From the NCBI RefSeq assembly GCF_019795295.1, contig NZ_JAIMCG010000001.1:186001-250000 (forward strand): a stretch of DNA of 64,000 nt, written 5' to 3'. The notes beneath the pieces are model-generated. The model searched no databases, was not told where the DNA came from, and saw nothing but the letters and a program-made list of their open reading frames with translations. Source of the DNA: Cupriavidus sp. AU9028. GTDB lineage: Bacteria; Pseudomonadota; Gammaproteobacteria; Burkholderiales; Burkholderiaceae. The translations under genes were made by a program, and so were the position numbers. This document shows, piece by piece, positions 49,864-57,643 of this stretch (its first letter is position 1; each line of letters begins with the position of its first letter).

Positions 49864-51378
49864 TCAGTGCAGCCGGATGGTGGTATTCACTCCCGAGGAA
49901 ACGTCGTCCTCGAACCAGCGCGAGGTGATCGTCTTGGTCTGCGTGTAGAACAGCACCACCTGCTTGCCATAGGGGCCGAGGTCGCCCAGCTTCGACGCGC
50001 GCGAGCCGGTGAAGGAGAACAAGGGCACCGGCACCGGGATCGGTACATTGATGCCGACCTGTCCCACGTCGATCTCCTCCTCGAACTTGCGCGCCGCGGC
50101 GCCCGATTGCGTGAACACCGCCGTGCCGTTGCCGTGCGGATTGGCATTGATCACCGCGATGGCCTCGTCCAGCGTGTCGGCGCTGACCACCGACAGCACC
50201 GGGCCGAACACCTCCTCGTCGTAGATCGCCATGCCGGGCCGCACGTTGGAGAACACCGTCGGTCCGATGTAATTCCCCTCGGCCATGTCGGGCGGCAGCT
50301 CGGGATTGCGGCCATCCAGCTCCAGCCGGGCGCCTTGCTGCACGCCCTGGGCGATCAGCGCTTCGATGCGCGCCTTGGCGTTGCGCGAGATCACCGGCCC
50401 CAGGTCCAGATTGTCCTGCCCCGGGCCGAGCTTCAGCGATCGCGCCTTCTCCACAAGGTCCGGCAGCCACTGGTTGGCCTCGCCGACCAGCACCACGACC
50501 GAGACCGCCATGCAGCGCTGGCCGGCCGCGCCGAACGACGCCCCCACCAGCGCGTTCAGCGTCTGCTCCTTGTGCGCGTCGGGCAGCACGATGGCGTGGT
50601 TCTTCGCGCCCATCATGCACTGCACGCGCTTGCCGGCCTGCGATGCGCGGTGGTACACGTGCGTGCCGACCTTGGTCGAGCCGACGAAGGAAATCGCCTT
50701 GATGTCCGGGTGATCGCACAGCGCATTGACGACATCGGCGGCGCCATGCACCACGTTCAGCACGCCCTTCGGGATGCCGGCCTGCAGCGCCAGCTCGACC
50801 AGCTGCATCGTCACCATCGGATCCTGCTCCGACGGTTTGAGCACGAAGGTATTGCCACAGGCAATCGCCATCGGGAACATCCACAGCGGAATCATCGCCG
50901 GGAAGTTGAACGGCGTGATGCCCGCGCAGACGCCCAGCGGCTGCAGCCGCGTATAGGTATCGACGCCGTTCGCTACGTTGTGCGCCAGCTCGCCCAGCTG
51001 GAGATTGCCGATGGCGGCGGCATGCTCCACCACCTCCAGTCCACGGAACACATCGCCCTCCGCGTCGGCGAGCGTCTTGCCCTGCTCGGCGGTCAGCGTG
51101 GCCGCCAGCGACTTCATGTTGGCGCGGATCAGCTCCTGGTACTTCAGGAAGATGCGCGCCCGCGTGCCGATCGGCGTCTTGCGCCAGGCAGGAAAGGCGG
51201 CCTGTGCTGCCGCCACCGCGGCCGACACTTCCTCGGGCGTGGCCATGGGAACGCGGGCCAGCACCTGCTGGTTCGCAGGATTCACAATATCGCGCCACTC
51301 GCTGGTGCGCGACTGCACGAACTCACCCCCGATCAGCAGAGGGATGGTCGGGATGCTGCTGATGTCATTGGACGGCAT
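49864..51378 (-). CDS. mmsA: CoA-acylating methylmalonate-semialdehyde dehydrogenase
   Basis: 504 residues. ALDH-family motifs: [31 protein letters not shown], and catalytic Cys in [25 protein letters not shown] replaces the usual LELGGK Glu motif, and [17 protein letters not shown] is present; both are diagnostic of MmsA. It converts methylmalonate semialdehyde to propionyl-CoA. GGGAGGAGA lies before the ATG at 51378. It is first in the valine operon and divergent from its probable regulator. Confidence 0.96.
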   Translation of the reverse strand: MPSNDISSIPTIPLLIGGEFVQSRTSEWRDIVNPANQQVLARVPMATPEEVSAAVAAAQAAFPAWRKTPIGTRARIFLKYQELIRANMKSLAATLTAEQGKTLADAEGDVFRGLEVVEHAAAIGNLQLGELAHNVANGVDTYTRLQPLGVCAGITPFNFPAMIPLWMFPMAIACGNTFVLKPSEQDPMVTMQLVELALQAGIPKGVLNVVHGAADVVNALCDHPDIKAISFVGSTKVGTHVYHRASQAGKRVQCMMGAKNHAIVLPDAHKEQTLNALVGASFGAAGQRCMAVSVVVLVGEANQWLPDLVEKARSLKLGPGQDNLDLGPVISRNAKARIEALIAQGVQQGARLELDGRNPELPPDMAEGNYIGPTVFSNVRPGMAIYDEEVFGPVLSVVSADTLDEAIAVINANPHGNGTAVFTQSGAAARKFEEEIDVGQVGINVPIPVPVPLFSFTGSRASKLGDLGPYGKQVVLFYTQTKTITSRWFEDDVSSGVNTTIRLH

Positions 51379-51486
51379 GGGTGTCTCCTCCCTTGTCTCG
51401 ACACGACTGGTCAACTCGGTGAAAATCTACCGGGAAACTTCACAGATGCACACAAACCTTTGAAGAAAAAGGGGAAAGCTGTGAAG

Positions 51487-51519
51487 TCCTTCGCATTCCT
51501 TCGTATCCTTTAGTAAAGG
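51487..51519. promoter_or_regulatory. candidate operator in the mmsA-regulator gap
   Basis: Within the 148-bp divergent gap, TCCTTCG (51487), TCCTTCG (51497) and TCCTTTA (51506) are spaced 10 and 9 bp, about one helical turn. They run into the perfect palindrome CCTTTAGTAAAGG (51507-51519), which overlaps the regulator's ribosome site. A related inverted half, ACAAACCTTT, lies at 51452-51461. This fits an operator where the regulator controls both itself and mmsA; binding is inferred, not shown. Confidence 0.5.
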
Positions 51520-51526
51520 TTGTGAA

Positions 51527-52978
51527 ATGGCGAAGTCCAGGAAGATCTTTGTCGGGGCCCGCGTCCGGAGACTGCGCGAGCAACGCGAGCTGAGCCAGCT
51601 GGCCCTGGCGGGGCGCCTGTCGCTGTCGCTCAGCTACGTCAGCCAGATCGAGAACAACCAGCGGCCGGTGACGGCAGCGGTGCTGCTCAAGCTGGCGGAG
51701 GTGTTCGGTGGCGACGTCGGCCAGTTCTCGGAAGACCAGGATCAGCGCCATCTCGCGGAGCTGGATGCGGCGCTCAAGGACCGCACCGTCTGGGCGGGGA
51801 GCGTCCCGCCGGCGACGCTGCAGCGCATGATCGAGCAGGCCCCCGACCTGGTCGAGGCATTCCTCAGCCTCTATACCCGCTATGGCCGGCTGCAGGACGA
51901 ATATGCGCAGGCCATCGATCGGCTGTATGCGGACGGCGCAGGCACTGGCGCAGGCGGCGCCCCGCGCGGCATCGGCTTCTCCCAGCCGCACGAGGAAGTG
52001 CGCGACCATTTCAACCGGCAGAACAACTATCTGGACACGCTCGACGTGCTCGCCGAACAGCTGGCGGGCAGCAAGGGACTGCTGCCCGGTGCACGCAGCG
52101 AGCCGCTGCGCCGGCTGCTGCTCGGCGGCTTCGGCATCAGCGTGACGGAGGCCAGCGGCGCCGATGGCTGGCTCCGGCGCTACGATCCCGGCCGCCGGCA
52201 GATCGAACTGCGCGTCGGCCTCACCGATGCGCAGCGCGCCTTTCAGCTGGCGACGCAGCTTGCGCTGCTGATGCATCGCGACGTCATCGACGCGGAAATC
52301 CGCGCCGCAGGGTTCACCGATCCGCCGACGCAGGAGCTCGCGCGCCAGGGCCTTGCCCACTATTTCGCCGGCGCGGTGCTGTTGCCGTACCGGAGCTTTC
52401 TCGACGCCGCCACCCGGCTGCGCTATGACATCGAACTGCTGCAGCAGCAGTTCCAGGTCAGCATCGAAACCGTCTGCCATCGGCTCTCCACCCTGCAGCG
52501 GCCCAATGCGCGCGGTGTGCCGTTCTATTTCGTCCGCCTCGATCAGGCCGGCAATATCTCGAAGCGCCAGAGCGCGACGTCGTTCCATTTCGCCCGGCAT
52601 GGCGGCGCCTGTCCGCTGTGGCACGTGCACGAAGCCTTCGCCCAGCCTGGCCGCATCCTGGCGCAGGTCGCCGAGATGCCCGACGGTATCCGCTACTTCG
52701 GCATTGCGCGCACCATCGAGCGTGGGGGAGGGGGCTTTCGCGCCCGCCGCAAGCTGTTCGCCATCGGGCTCGGCTGCGAACTCGCCCATGCCCGCGATCT
52801 GGTCTACGCCGACCACATCGATGTCGACCATCCGTCCAACGTCGTGCCGATCGGACCGGGATGCCGGGTCTGCCCGCGGCAGGATTGCGTGCAGCGCGCT
52901 TTCCCGCCGGCCGGCAAGGAGATTCTGATCGACAGCAATGCGGAGTCGCTGGTGTCGTATCGGTTTGGGCGCGAATAG
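51527..52978 (+). CDS. XRE-type regulator of the short-chain fatty-acyl (RamB-like) family
   Basis: 483 residues. An N-terminal XRE helix-turn-helix (~10-65, RLREQRELSQLALAGRLSLS, SYVSQIENNQRPVTAAVL) is followed by a long ligand-binding part. It includes a degenerate IrrE-like stretch (~285-320, TQELARQGLAHYFAGAVLLP, lacking HExxH) and a C-terminal DUF2083-type domain with GPGCRVCPRQDCVQRAFPPA. Relatives control acetate, propionate or methylcitrate genes by sensing acyl-CoA-linked signals. Divergence from mmsA suggests it controls valine/propionyl-CoA metabolism. AAAGG lies seven bases before the ATG. Confidence 0.88.
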   Translation: MAKSRKIFVGARVRRLREQRELSQLALAGRLSLSLSYVSQIENNQRPVTAAVLLKLAEVFGGDVGQFSEDQDQRHLAELDAALKDRTVWAGSVPPATLQRMIEQAPDLVEAFLSLYTRYGRLQDEYAQAIDRLYADGAGTGAGGAPRGIGFSQPHEEVRDHFNRQNNYLDTLDVLAEQLAGSKGLLPGARSEPLRRLLLGGFGISVTEASGADGWLRRYDPGRRQIELRVGLTDAQRAFQLATQLALLMHRDVIDAEIRAAGFTDPPTQELARQGLAHYFAGAVLLPYRSFLDAATRLRYDIELLQQQFQVSIETVCHRLSTLQRPNARGVPFYFVRLDQAGNISKRQSATSFHFARHGGACPLWHVHEAFAQPGRILAQVAEMPDGIRYFGIARTIERGGGGFRARRKLFAIGLGCELAHARDLVYADHIDVDHPSNVVPIGPGCRVCPRQDCVQRAFPPAGKEILIDSNAESLVSYRFGRE

Positions 52979-52997
52979 ACGCGGCGCGGCGGAGCGC

Positions 52998-53231
52998 GTG
53001 ACGCGTTACACTCGCCGTACCGCGGTGACTGAAGGAAACTGGGGCGCGCGCGGAAAGCCGATCAGCGTGGCGACCATTGCCGACGCCGTCGGGCTTCCGA
53101 AGGACGGCGAACGCTATGCCTGGGTGAGAGCGTATTTCGCCGCGAAGGCACGGCAGTACGCTGGTGCCGGCTATCCTGAAGATGCTGGGGGGTTGCTCCC
53201 GACGGAGTCATCGCGCAAGGCGACCTGTTGA
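52998..53231 (+). CDS. short unidentified reading frame, possibly a fragment
   Basis: A frame from a GTG encodes 77 residues, including GNWGARGKPISVATIADAVG and YAWVRAYFAAKARQYAGAGY. The composition looks protein-like and not like a shadow, since no gene lies opposite. No family is recognised, and no good ribosome site is seen. It sits between the regulator and a Fic remnant, in a stretch of broken genes, so it may itself be a remnant. Confidence 0.35.
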   Translation: MTRYTRRTAVTEGNWGARGKPISVATIADAVGLPKDGERYAWVRAYFAAKARQYAGAGYPEDAGGLLPTESSRKATC

Positions 53232-53284
53232 ACCTCTATCAGACGCTTGTTGGATGCCACCGAAGCGAAGCGCCACCAGAAGGA

Positions 53285-53446
53285 CTGCTCGATGGGTTCC
53301 AAGGGGCGCTGACCAGCAGCAAGTGGGCCGCCATGGCCAAGTGTTCGCCCAATAGAGCGCTGCGCGATATCAATAATCTGATGTCGCGAGGTGCGTTGAC
53401 GAAGATGGAAGGGGGCGGACAAGTACGGCTTATGAGCTGAAGGTCG
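53285..53446 (+). pseudogene. C-terminal remnant of a Fic-family protein
   Basis: One frame reads LLDGFQGALTSSKWAAMAKC followed by SPNRALRDINNLMSRGAL. This is the C-terminal winged-helix tail of DUF4172-type Fic proteins (AMP-transferases). The ending GGGRTSTAYELK, expected for this tail, appears only after a one-base frame change near 53418. The Fic catalytic core (HPFxxGNGR) is absent from the window. This is a truncated and frameshifted scrap, not a working gene. Confidence 0.65.
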
Positions 53447-53485
53447 GGTGCCTGGCCGGTATGTGCAAAGGTTGGGGTTGCACTG

Positions 53486-53875
53486 TCATTCCTCGTCCTG
53501 CGGTGTGGTGGGCGAAGACCCTGCAATTGCTTCGTACAACTGCTTTACCTGAGTGAACAGTGCCGGAAGGTCGCGCTTGATCGTCAGCCAGACGATTCTC
53601 AGATCCACCTTGTGATAGGCATGGCAGAGGCGGTTACGCATGGCATACATGACTTGCCACGGAATATCGGCATGCTCCGCAACGAATGCCGGCGCCATGC
53701 GCTGGACATTATTGGCTGCTTCCCCAATGATCTCGATGTTGCGAACTACGGCATCCTGAACCATTGGCGTGCGAAGAAAGGACGCCTCGTCCATCCCCGC
53801 GGTATAGCCGTCGATACGCTCCAGGGCGTCCAGAATGTGGCCGAGGTAGTCCGGAACCCGCAAGGACTTGTTCAT
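53486..53875 (-). CDS. hepT: HepT-type HEPN ribonuclease toxin
   Basis: 129 residues, an all-helical HEPN (DUF86) protein. The active motif is RNRLCHAY, exactly R-x4-H-x-Y. In characterised pairs the Arg and His form the RNase site, and the Tyr is adenylylated by the MntA antitoxin to silence it. The start overlaps the stop of mntA (ATGA, 53872-53875), giving coupled synthesis. It lies next to the tmRNA island, within accessory DNA. Confidence 0.93.
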   Translation of the reverse strand: MNKSLRVPDYLGHILDALERIDGYTAGMDEASFLRTPMVQDAVVRNIEIIGEAANNVQRMAPAFVAEHADIPWQVMYAMRNRLCHAYHKVDLRIVWLTIKRDLPALFTQVKQLYEAIAGSSPTTPQDEE

Positions 53876-54162
53876 ACGGGCACAGTCTCGGCGAGTACGG
53901 TGTCGAGGATCTTGTCAGGCAGGGCACCGGGCGTCAGCACGTCGACGGCCACGCCGAGAAGTTGCTCAAGCTCCACCTGAATCCTTGCGATATCCATAAG
54001 TGAAGTTTCCGGAGTCGGGTCGATCAGCAGGTCGAGGTCGCTGCCGTCGACGTCAGCGCCATGGACCACCGAGCCGAATACCCGCACATTCGTTGCACGG
54101 TGCGCAGCCACGATGCGGCGAATCTCGTTGCGATGAACGTCCAGAGCTGTGGATGGTTTCAT
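53872..54162 (-). CDS. mntA: MntA-type minimal nucleotidyltransferase antitoxin
   Basis: 96 residues with the nucleotidyltransferase signature GSVVHGADVDGSDLDLLID, fitting G-S-x10-D-x-D. In the HepT/MntA system it neutralises the HEPN toxin by transferring AMP groups to its conserved tyrosine. It is first in the pair, with hepT directly coupled. The upstream region (54163-54292) should hold its promoter, though I could not pick clear boxes. Confidence 0.92.
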   Translation of the reverse strand: MKPSTALDVHRNEIRRIVAAHRATNVRVFGSVVHGADVDGSDLDLLIDPTPETSLMDIARIQVELEQLLGVAVDVLTPGALPDKILDTVLAETVPV

Positions 54163-54292
54163 GCCGTGGTCCTCGTGGAGGGCAGGAAGCGGTCTGCGTG
54201 TCGAGCCATTCTACCCGGCATCATGAGCGTCCGATCACGGGATCTATCGATTGATTTTCCGAGAATCGGTCGTTTTCCAAGCAGGGACGAGA

Positions 54293-54328
54293 AAAATCCC
54301 CGGGGCACGGGGGTAACCCGGGGATTTT
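54293..54328 (-). terminator. strong terminator, probably the original tmRNA terminator displaced by island insertion
   Basis: A perfect 12-bp stem (54293-54304 with 54317-54328), loop GGCACGGGGGTA and flanking A/T runs. Read on the minus strand it ends in TTTTT. It lies 32 bp beyond the truncated tmRNA-end repeat at 54360-54377, the distance expected of the terminator that followed tmRNA before the island entered. It could also shield mntA from read-through. Confidence 0.8.
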
Positions 54329-54359
54329 CGAGTTCAGCAAAGAATGGCGGACGTGAATG

Positions 54360-54377
54360 TGGTGAAGCCGGCGGGAA
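54360..54377 (-). repeat. att-like repeat, far border of the tmRNA island
   Basis: An 18-bp sequence matching the last bases of tmRNA (57200-57217) at 17 of 18 positions, in the same orientation (TGGTG, one change, AGCCGGCGGGAA). This fits a displaced tmRNA 3' end, the standard outcome of integrase-mediated insertion. Confidence 0.7.
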
Positions 54378-54776
54378 AAGGAGCGGCTCCACCATATTAC
54401 TCTAACCCCTTGACTCTCTTGGTCGCACTGGTGAGGTGCTGCGTCCTGCTGTGTCCCATGTGGGATACCTGTTCGGGGTCAAGTTCAACAGCATGGCGGG
54501 ACATGGGGCCGTGTGAGGTTGGTGTGGATTCGATTGATCGATAGGGAATCGAACCGAGTCCCTCTTCCCTCTAAGCGGCTACGTATAAGGAATCCCGTTT
54601 GAAAGCCGGCCCCACTACACAAGCATGGGGTAAAGGTTTTCGTTTTATCTCTAAGGGGTAGCCTCTTTTCTGTGGTGCGGTCGAGGAATTGAACCGACTT
54701 GGGGCGAAGACGCCCAAGGGCGGGGAGTGGTACCGTGGGCAGAGCGGATGATGGCGCGGCTGACTCCGCGTTTAGA
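54378..54776. other. left end of the island, no gene found
   Basis: About 400 bp with no supported gene on either strand. It contains a candidate integrase arm site: TGTCCCATGTGGGATACCT at 54452-54470, itself an inverted repeat around TG, whose right half recurs at the other border. Two stretches resemble tRNA T-arm text (AATCGAACC near 54547, AATTGAACC near 54689), but no tRNA folds around them. Confidence 0.5.
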
Positions 54777-55235
54777 CTAGCCGCGTGGGTCAGCGATCAA
54801 GCGTGCCTGCTGCCCGTATAGCACCAGCACCCGCTGACCCACAGTCAGGGGTGGAGAAGCACCTTGCACGACTGTCATCAGATTGCCGTTCTCGGTCTGC
54901 ACTACGTATTCTGCGCCCGTTTGCTGGGTTACCCCCTGCTCAATGGCTGCAGCGGCAAGGCCACCGATAAGCGCTCCACCGACGGCACCGATCACATTAG
55001 CCCGTGCACCGCCGCCGATTGCGGAACCAGCCGCGCCGCCAGCGATTACCCCGGCGGCGGTGCCTGGACCAGATGCGCCTTGGATATTCACTTGGCGGGC
55101 ACTGATGATGATTCCTGCGATTGACCGATTAACTTGGCCGACTGCACCAACTGAGTAGCTGTCCGGGGAAACGTTATATGCGCAGCCGCCCACTAAGACA
55201 GAGAGCATGAATGTTAATACAATGATGCGTCTCAT
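54777..55235 (-). CDS. glycine-zipper outer-membrane lipoprotein (SlyB-like)
   Basis: 152 residues. A signal peptide ends in lipobox LVGGCAYN (Cys ~18). The middle (~55-110) is a glycine-zipper run (AGGAAGSAIGGGARANVIGA, GALIGGLAAAAIEQG), as in SlyB/Pcp lipoproteins. The C-terminus has YVVQTENGNLMTVVQ and GQRVLVLYGQQARLI. Such proteins reside in the outer membrane, and SlyB-type ones guard it under stress. It is the second gene of a pair in the island; its start overlaps the upstream gene stop by 4 bp. Confidence 0.85.
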   Translation of the reverse strand: MRRIIVLTFMLSVLVGGCAYNVSPDSYSVGAVGQVNRSIAGIIISARQVNIQGASGPGTAAGVIAGGAAGSAIGGGARANVIGAVGGALIGGLAAAAIEQGVTQQTGAEYVVQTENGNLMTVVQGASPPLTVGQRVLVLYGQQARLIADPRG

Positions 55236-55810
55236 TTTGATGCCGTTTTAGTGGGGAACATCGGTCTGCTTGCGTCGACGGTATCGAGCGATTGAAGGAA
55301 CTGTGAAATGTTGTTTTGCACAGCCCGATTAATCGATTCACGAGCACGAGTGACTCCCATGAACGCATAGTCCCAAGGCACTGTCCCACTGGAGTCAATG
55401 GTCTGGGTATAAAGAATGTCACCGTTCTTTCGGTTAATCAGTTCATACTTGGCGGCGGTTGTTGTGGTCATAGACGCGCCGGCGGCTGGAGGCTCCATCT
55501 TGAGAATCTTGACCGACAAGTTGACCTTGGTGCTGCTGTCATCCTGGAAGATGGACATTCTGTTCAAGGCATCTTGAAGGGCCGTCTGCCATAGCTGCGG
55601 CACCAAGCCCTCCATACCGGCGGGCATGTCGCCCGTCTTTTCATCCGGCCGCGCCAGCGTCACGGTCATCGAGCGCACTTCCGCGTCAATCTTTTTCTGG
55701 CTGTATCCAACGTTTGGAGGAACAAAGTTCAAGGGAGGGGCCGACGCACATCCCACAAGGATTGCTGCGCTTACACCTACGATGGTGAGCTTCAGGATAC
55801 GAGCGTTCAT
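55232..55810 (-). CDS. putative lipoprotein of the tmRNA island
   Basis: 192 residues. The lipobox is ILVGCASA (Cys ~21). The mature part reads VRSMTVTLARPDEKTGDM, LWQTALQDALNRMSIFQDD, SVKILKMEPPAAGASMTTTT and KNGDILYTQTIDSSGTVPWD. It resembles a group of outer-membrane lipoproteins of unknown role, with a predicted mixed alpha/beta domain. Codon and base usage look less GC-biased than the core genes, fitting transfer. It is coupled to the SlyB-like gene (ATGA overlap). Together they are the only apparently intact island cargo. Confidence 0.8.
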   Translation of the reverse strand: MNARILKLTIVGVSAAILVGCASAPPLNFVPPNVGYSQKKIDAEVRSMTVTLARPDEKTGDMPAGMEGLVPQLWQTALQDALNRMSIFQDDSSTKVNLSVKILKMEPPAAGASMTTTTAAKYELINRKNGDILYTQTIDSSGTVPWDYAFMGVTRARESINRAVQNNISQFLQSLDTVDASRPMFPTKTASK

Positions 55811-55940
55811 GTTTGGTTAAGTGCTTGCTCAAAATCACTATCCTAAAGCTTCAATGGAGTCTCGGGATTCCCTCTTGTGTGGGGTTGCCCGGCCAATTGC
55901 TCCTGAGGACGCATCTTCGTGTTCACCGTTATGTCTTGAA

Positions 55941-57109
55941 TTAGGGGATGAGAGCAAGTATGTCTTTCGGCAAAGAAATACGATCGGCCGTCTCGTGCAA
56001 TACTGTGGCATTCGTGTCGTGAAAATAGACCTTGCTGACGATTCTAACAGTCTTGTGGCCCACGATCCTCGCCAGCGATGGTTTCTGTGGCTCCGGTATT
56101 CATTGCGTCGGTAATAAACCGGTGGCGAAATGAGTGGAGAACGGTTTCCGGATCAGTAACGCCACATCGGTCGCTGTAGCGGCCGAACCATTTTGAGGCG
56201 GCTGTTCCATATCCGTCCCTGCCGGGCTTAAGCTCCGGGAATAGTCGTGATTCTCCGGCGGAGCGCAAGCCCTCAACGTGCCGAAGCAAACCGGGGTCGA
56301 TTAACGTTCAAATGCAACGGCACCACGCACGGAGCATTGGCATTCTTGGTCCGCTGGCCTTCCTCTTCGTCCAGCATGCTGGTGCATGGCACGCCGTCGA
56401 TGGACGCTATGTCGTTCAGGGAGAGTTGGTAGAGCTAGCTGATGCGCGCCCCGGTCAGGAGCGCCATCGGCATCAGCCAGTAGGCGAAGGAGTGTTTGAA
56501 GCGCTTCTGCTGGTACTCCGGCGACGAAAAGGGGCGACTAACTCCTAGTGTCTTGTGTATGTGTCGCCGCTTGATCGTTTGCTCATCCTTGATGGTCAGG
56601 GCTTCAGAGGGATTGCGGTGATGCCGTATCTTTCCTGCTAGATGCGCCACTTGAACGTCGTGCTGACGCGCTCGACACTCGATTGATGGTCGCCGATGCT
56701 CTCGGCTCCTGTCCCAGTGCGGCGATCTCAGCCAGCCTCATCCCGGCGTATTGCTTGTGCTGGCGTGCGCGATGCCCTCCTGCGTGCGCTTGAAGAGCTC
56801 GTCATCGAGTCGGCTGTTGGCTTTTTCCTTCTGCTCCCGCCTGATGGCCTTGAGGTGCTCGATTTCGATCCGGTATGAGAGTGGGTGGTGCTGGCCATGT
56901 GTGGTCGGAGTGTGCCGAACACCTGCGCGAACATGGCCGCGAGCCGGCGAGGTGCGCGGCCGCTTCCCGGACGCTGGCGGTGTCCAGGCTGCGATAAGCC
57001 TCTTTGACCGGGAATAGTGACCGGAGGCCATCCGGTATGCGCTGGCGGAAGTAGAGGATACCGTATCGGTTTCCGTGCCGGCGCGCGGGTGGTTCGATGG
57101 ACGTGCCAA
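55941..57109 (-). pseudogene. tyrosine-recombinase (integrase) pseudogene
   Basis: Pieces of one integrase of ~390 codons can be followed across frames. The N-terminus ARPSNHPRAGT (57109 down) is joined after a frameshift by RYGILYFRQRIPDGLRSLFP. Then come RIEIEHLKAIRREQKEKANS, ALLTGARIS with the first catalytic Arg and an in-frame TAG two codons later, SLNDIASIDGVPCTSMLDEE, and LHSFRHRFITDAMNTGAT with the H-x-x-R box. After a second frameshift, IVGHKTVRIVSKVYFHDT carries the catalytic Tyr, and the frame ends at 55941. At least two frameshifts and one stop disable it. Its 5' end faces tmRNA, as in tmRNA-specific integrases. Confidence 0.88.
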
Positions 57110-57126
57110 GCCCGGTGTGAGGTAGT

Positions 57127-57140
57127 CATGTGGGACACCT
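57127..57140 (+). repeat. candidate integrase arm-type site, right border
   Basis: CATGTGGGACACCT, matching 54457-54470 (CATGTGGGATACCT) at 13 of 14 bases. One copy lies near each border of the island and both point the same way. Short arm-type repeats near attachment cores are typical of tyrosine integrases; the assignment is inferred. Confidence 0.45.
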
Positions 57141-57160
57141 CACCAAAAACTGGCACTCCA

Positions 57161-57190
57161 AATAGAAACCGCCTGACGAATCAGGCGGTT
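57161..57190 (-). terminator. present terminator of tmRNA, supplied by the island
   Basis: A 10-bp stem (57167-57176 with 57181-57190), 4-nt loop, followed on the minus strand by TTTCTATTT. It starts 10 bp after the tmRNA CCA end, inside the island border. Confidence 0.75.
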
Positions 57191-57199
57191 GAAGTGTGC

Positions 57200-57217
57200 T
57201 GGTGGAGCCGGCGGGAA
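57200..57217 (-). repeat. att-like repeat, tmRNA border of the island
   Basis: The last 18 bases of tmRNA, including the CCA end, repeated with one mismatch at 54360-54377. The 3' end of tmRNA is a known favourite integration target. Confidence 0.75.
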
Positions 57218-57560
57218 TCGAACCCGCGTCCGCAAGCCCTCCACAGAGAGTTCTACATACTTAGTTCAGTCATTTAATTTAACCGGCGCATCGCGGACGA
57301 ACACGCTCTACGACGGCGAGTCACTTTGGTTTTCGTCCCCGATGTCGTGACACCTTCGGGGCTTATCTGACGTAAATGACCTCGCTGGTTCTTGCGAACC
57401 CTAGCCCGTCAGCGAGCCAGTGCGAGGACGGCGGCCCTTAGGCTGCCAGTGCGTAACGTTCGTCGTTAGCAGTTATTGCGTTCCCATTGATTTACGAGGT
57501 GACGGGTCCTCGGTATGCCCTCTACTGCTTTGTAACCCACGTCGAAACCAGGTCGGCCCC
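57200..57560 (-). ncRNA. ssrA: transfer-messenger RNA (tmRNA)
   Basis: 361 nt. The 5' end GGGGCCG pairs with CGGCTCC before ACCA at the 3' end, forming the tRNA-Ala-like acceptor; the T-arm reads GGTTCGATTCC. The tag frame at 57438-57470 encodes ANDERYALAA and stops at TAA. tmRNA with SmpB frees stalled ribosomes and marks the product for proteolysis. The gene is intact although an element has inserted at its 3' end. Confidence 0.97.
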
Positions 57561-57643
57561 GGTACGAAGGAATCGTATTGTACTGGCTTTGATGCAAGGT
57601 GTGTGCCCGAGTTCCCGAATCTTTTCTCGTGCACGATACGGCA

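Larger units (their letters stand above)
54360..57217. mobile_element. decayed integrative element in the tmRNA 3' end (~2.9 kb)
   Basis: The element is bounded by near-identical 18-bp repeats of the tmRNA 3' end. It carries an integrase pseudogene facing away from tmRNA and next to it (55941-57109), and two lipoprotein genes (54777-55810). Base composition is visibly lower in GC than the flanks. An additional 14-bp repeat (CATGTGGGAYACCT) sits just inside each border (54457-54470, 57127-57140). tmRNA itself is intact, as expected when the element restores the gene end. The integrase has several disabling changes, so the element cannot move by itself. Confidence 0.8.

Noticed and set aside
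54536-54700. tRNA-like text (AATCGAACC, AATTGAACC) inside the island
   Set aside because: No acceptor, D or anticodon arms can be folded around either; likely chance or remnants of attachment DNA.
55821-56114. Plus-strand frame of 97 codons opposite the integrase end
   Set aside because: It overlaps the integrase pseudogene antisense, has no ribosome site and no recognisable domain.
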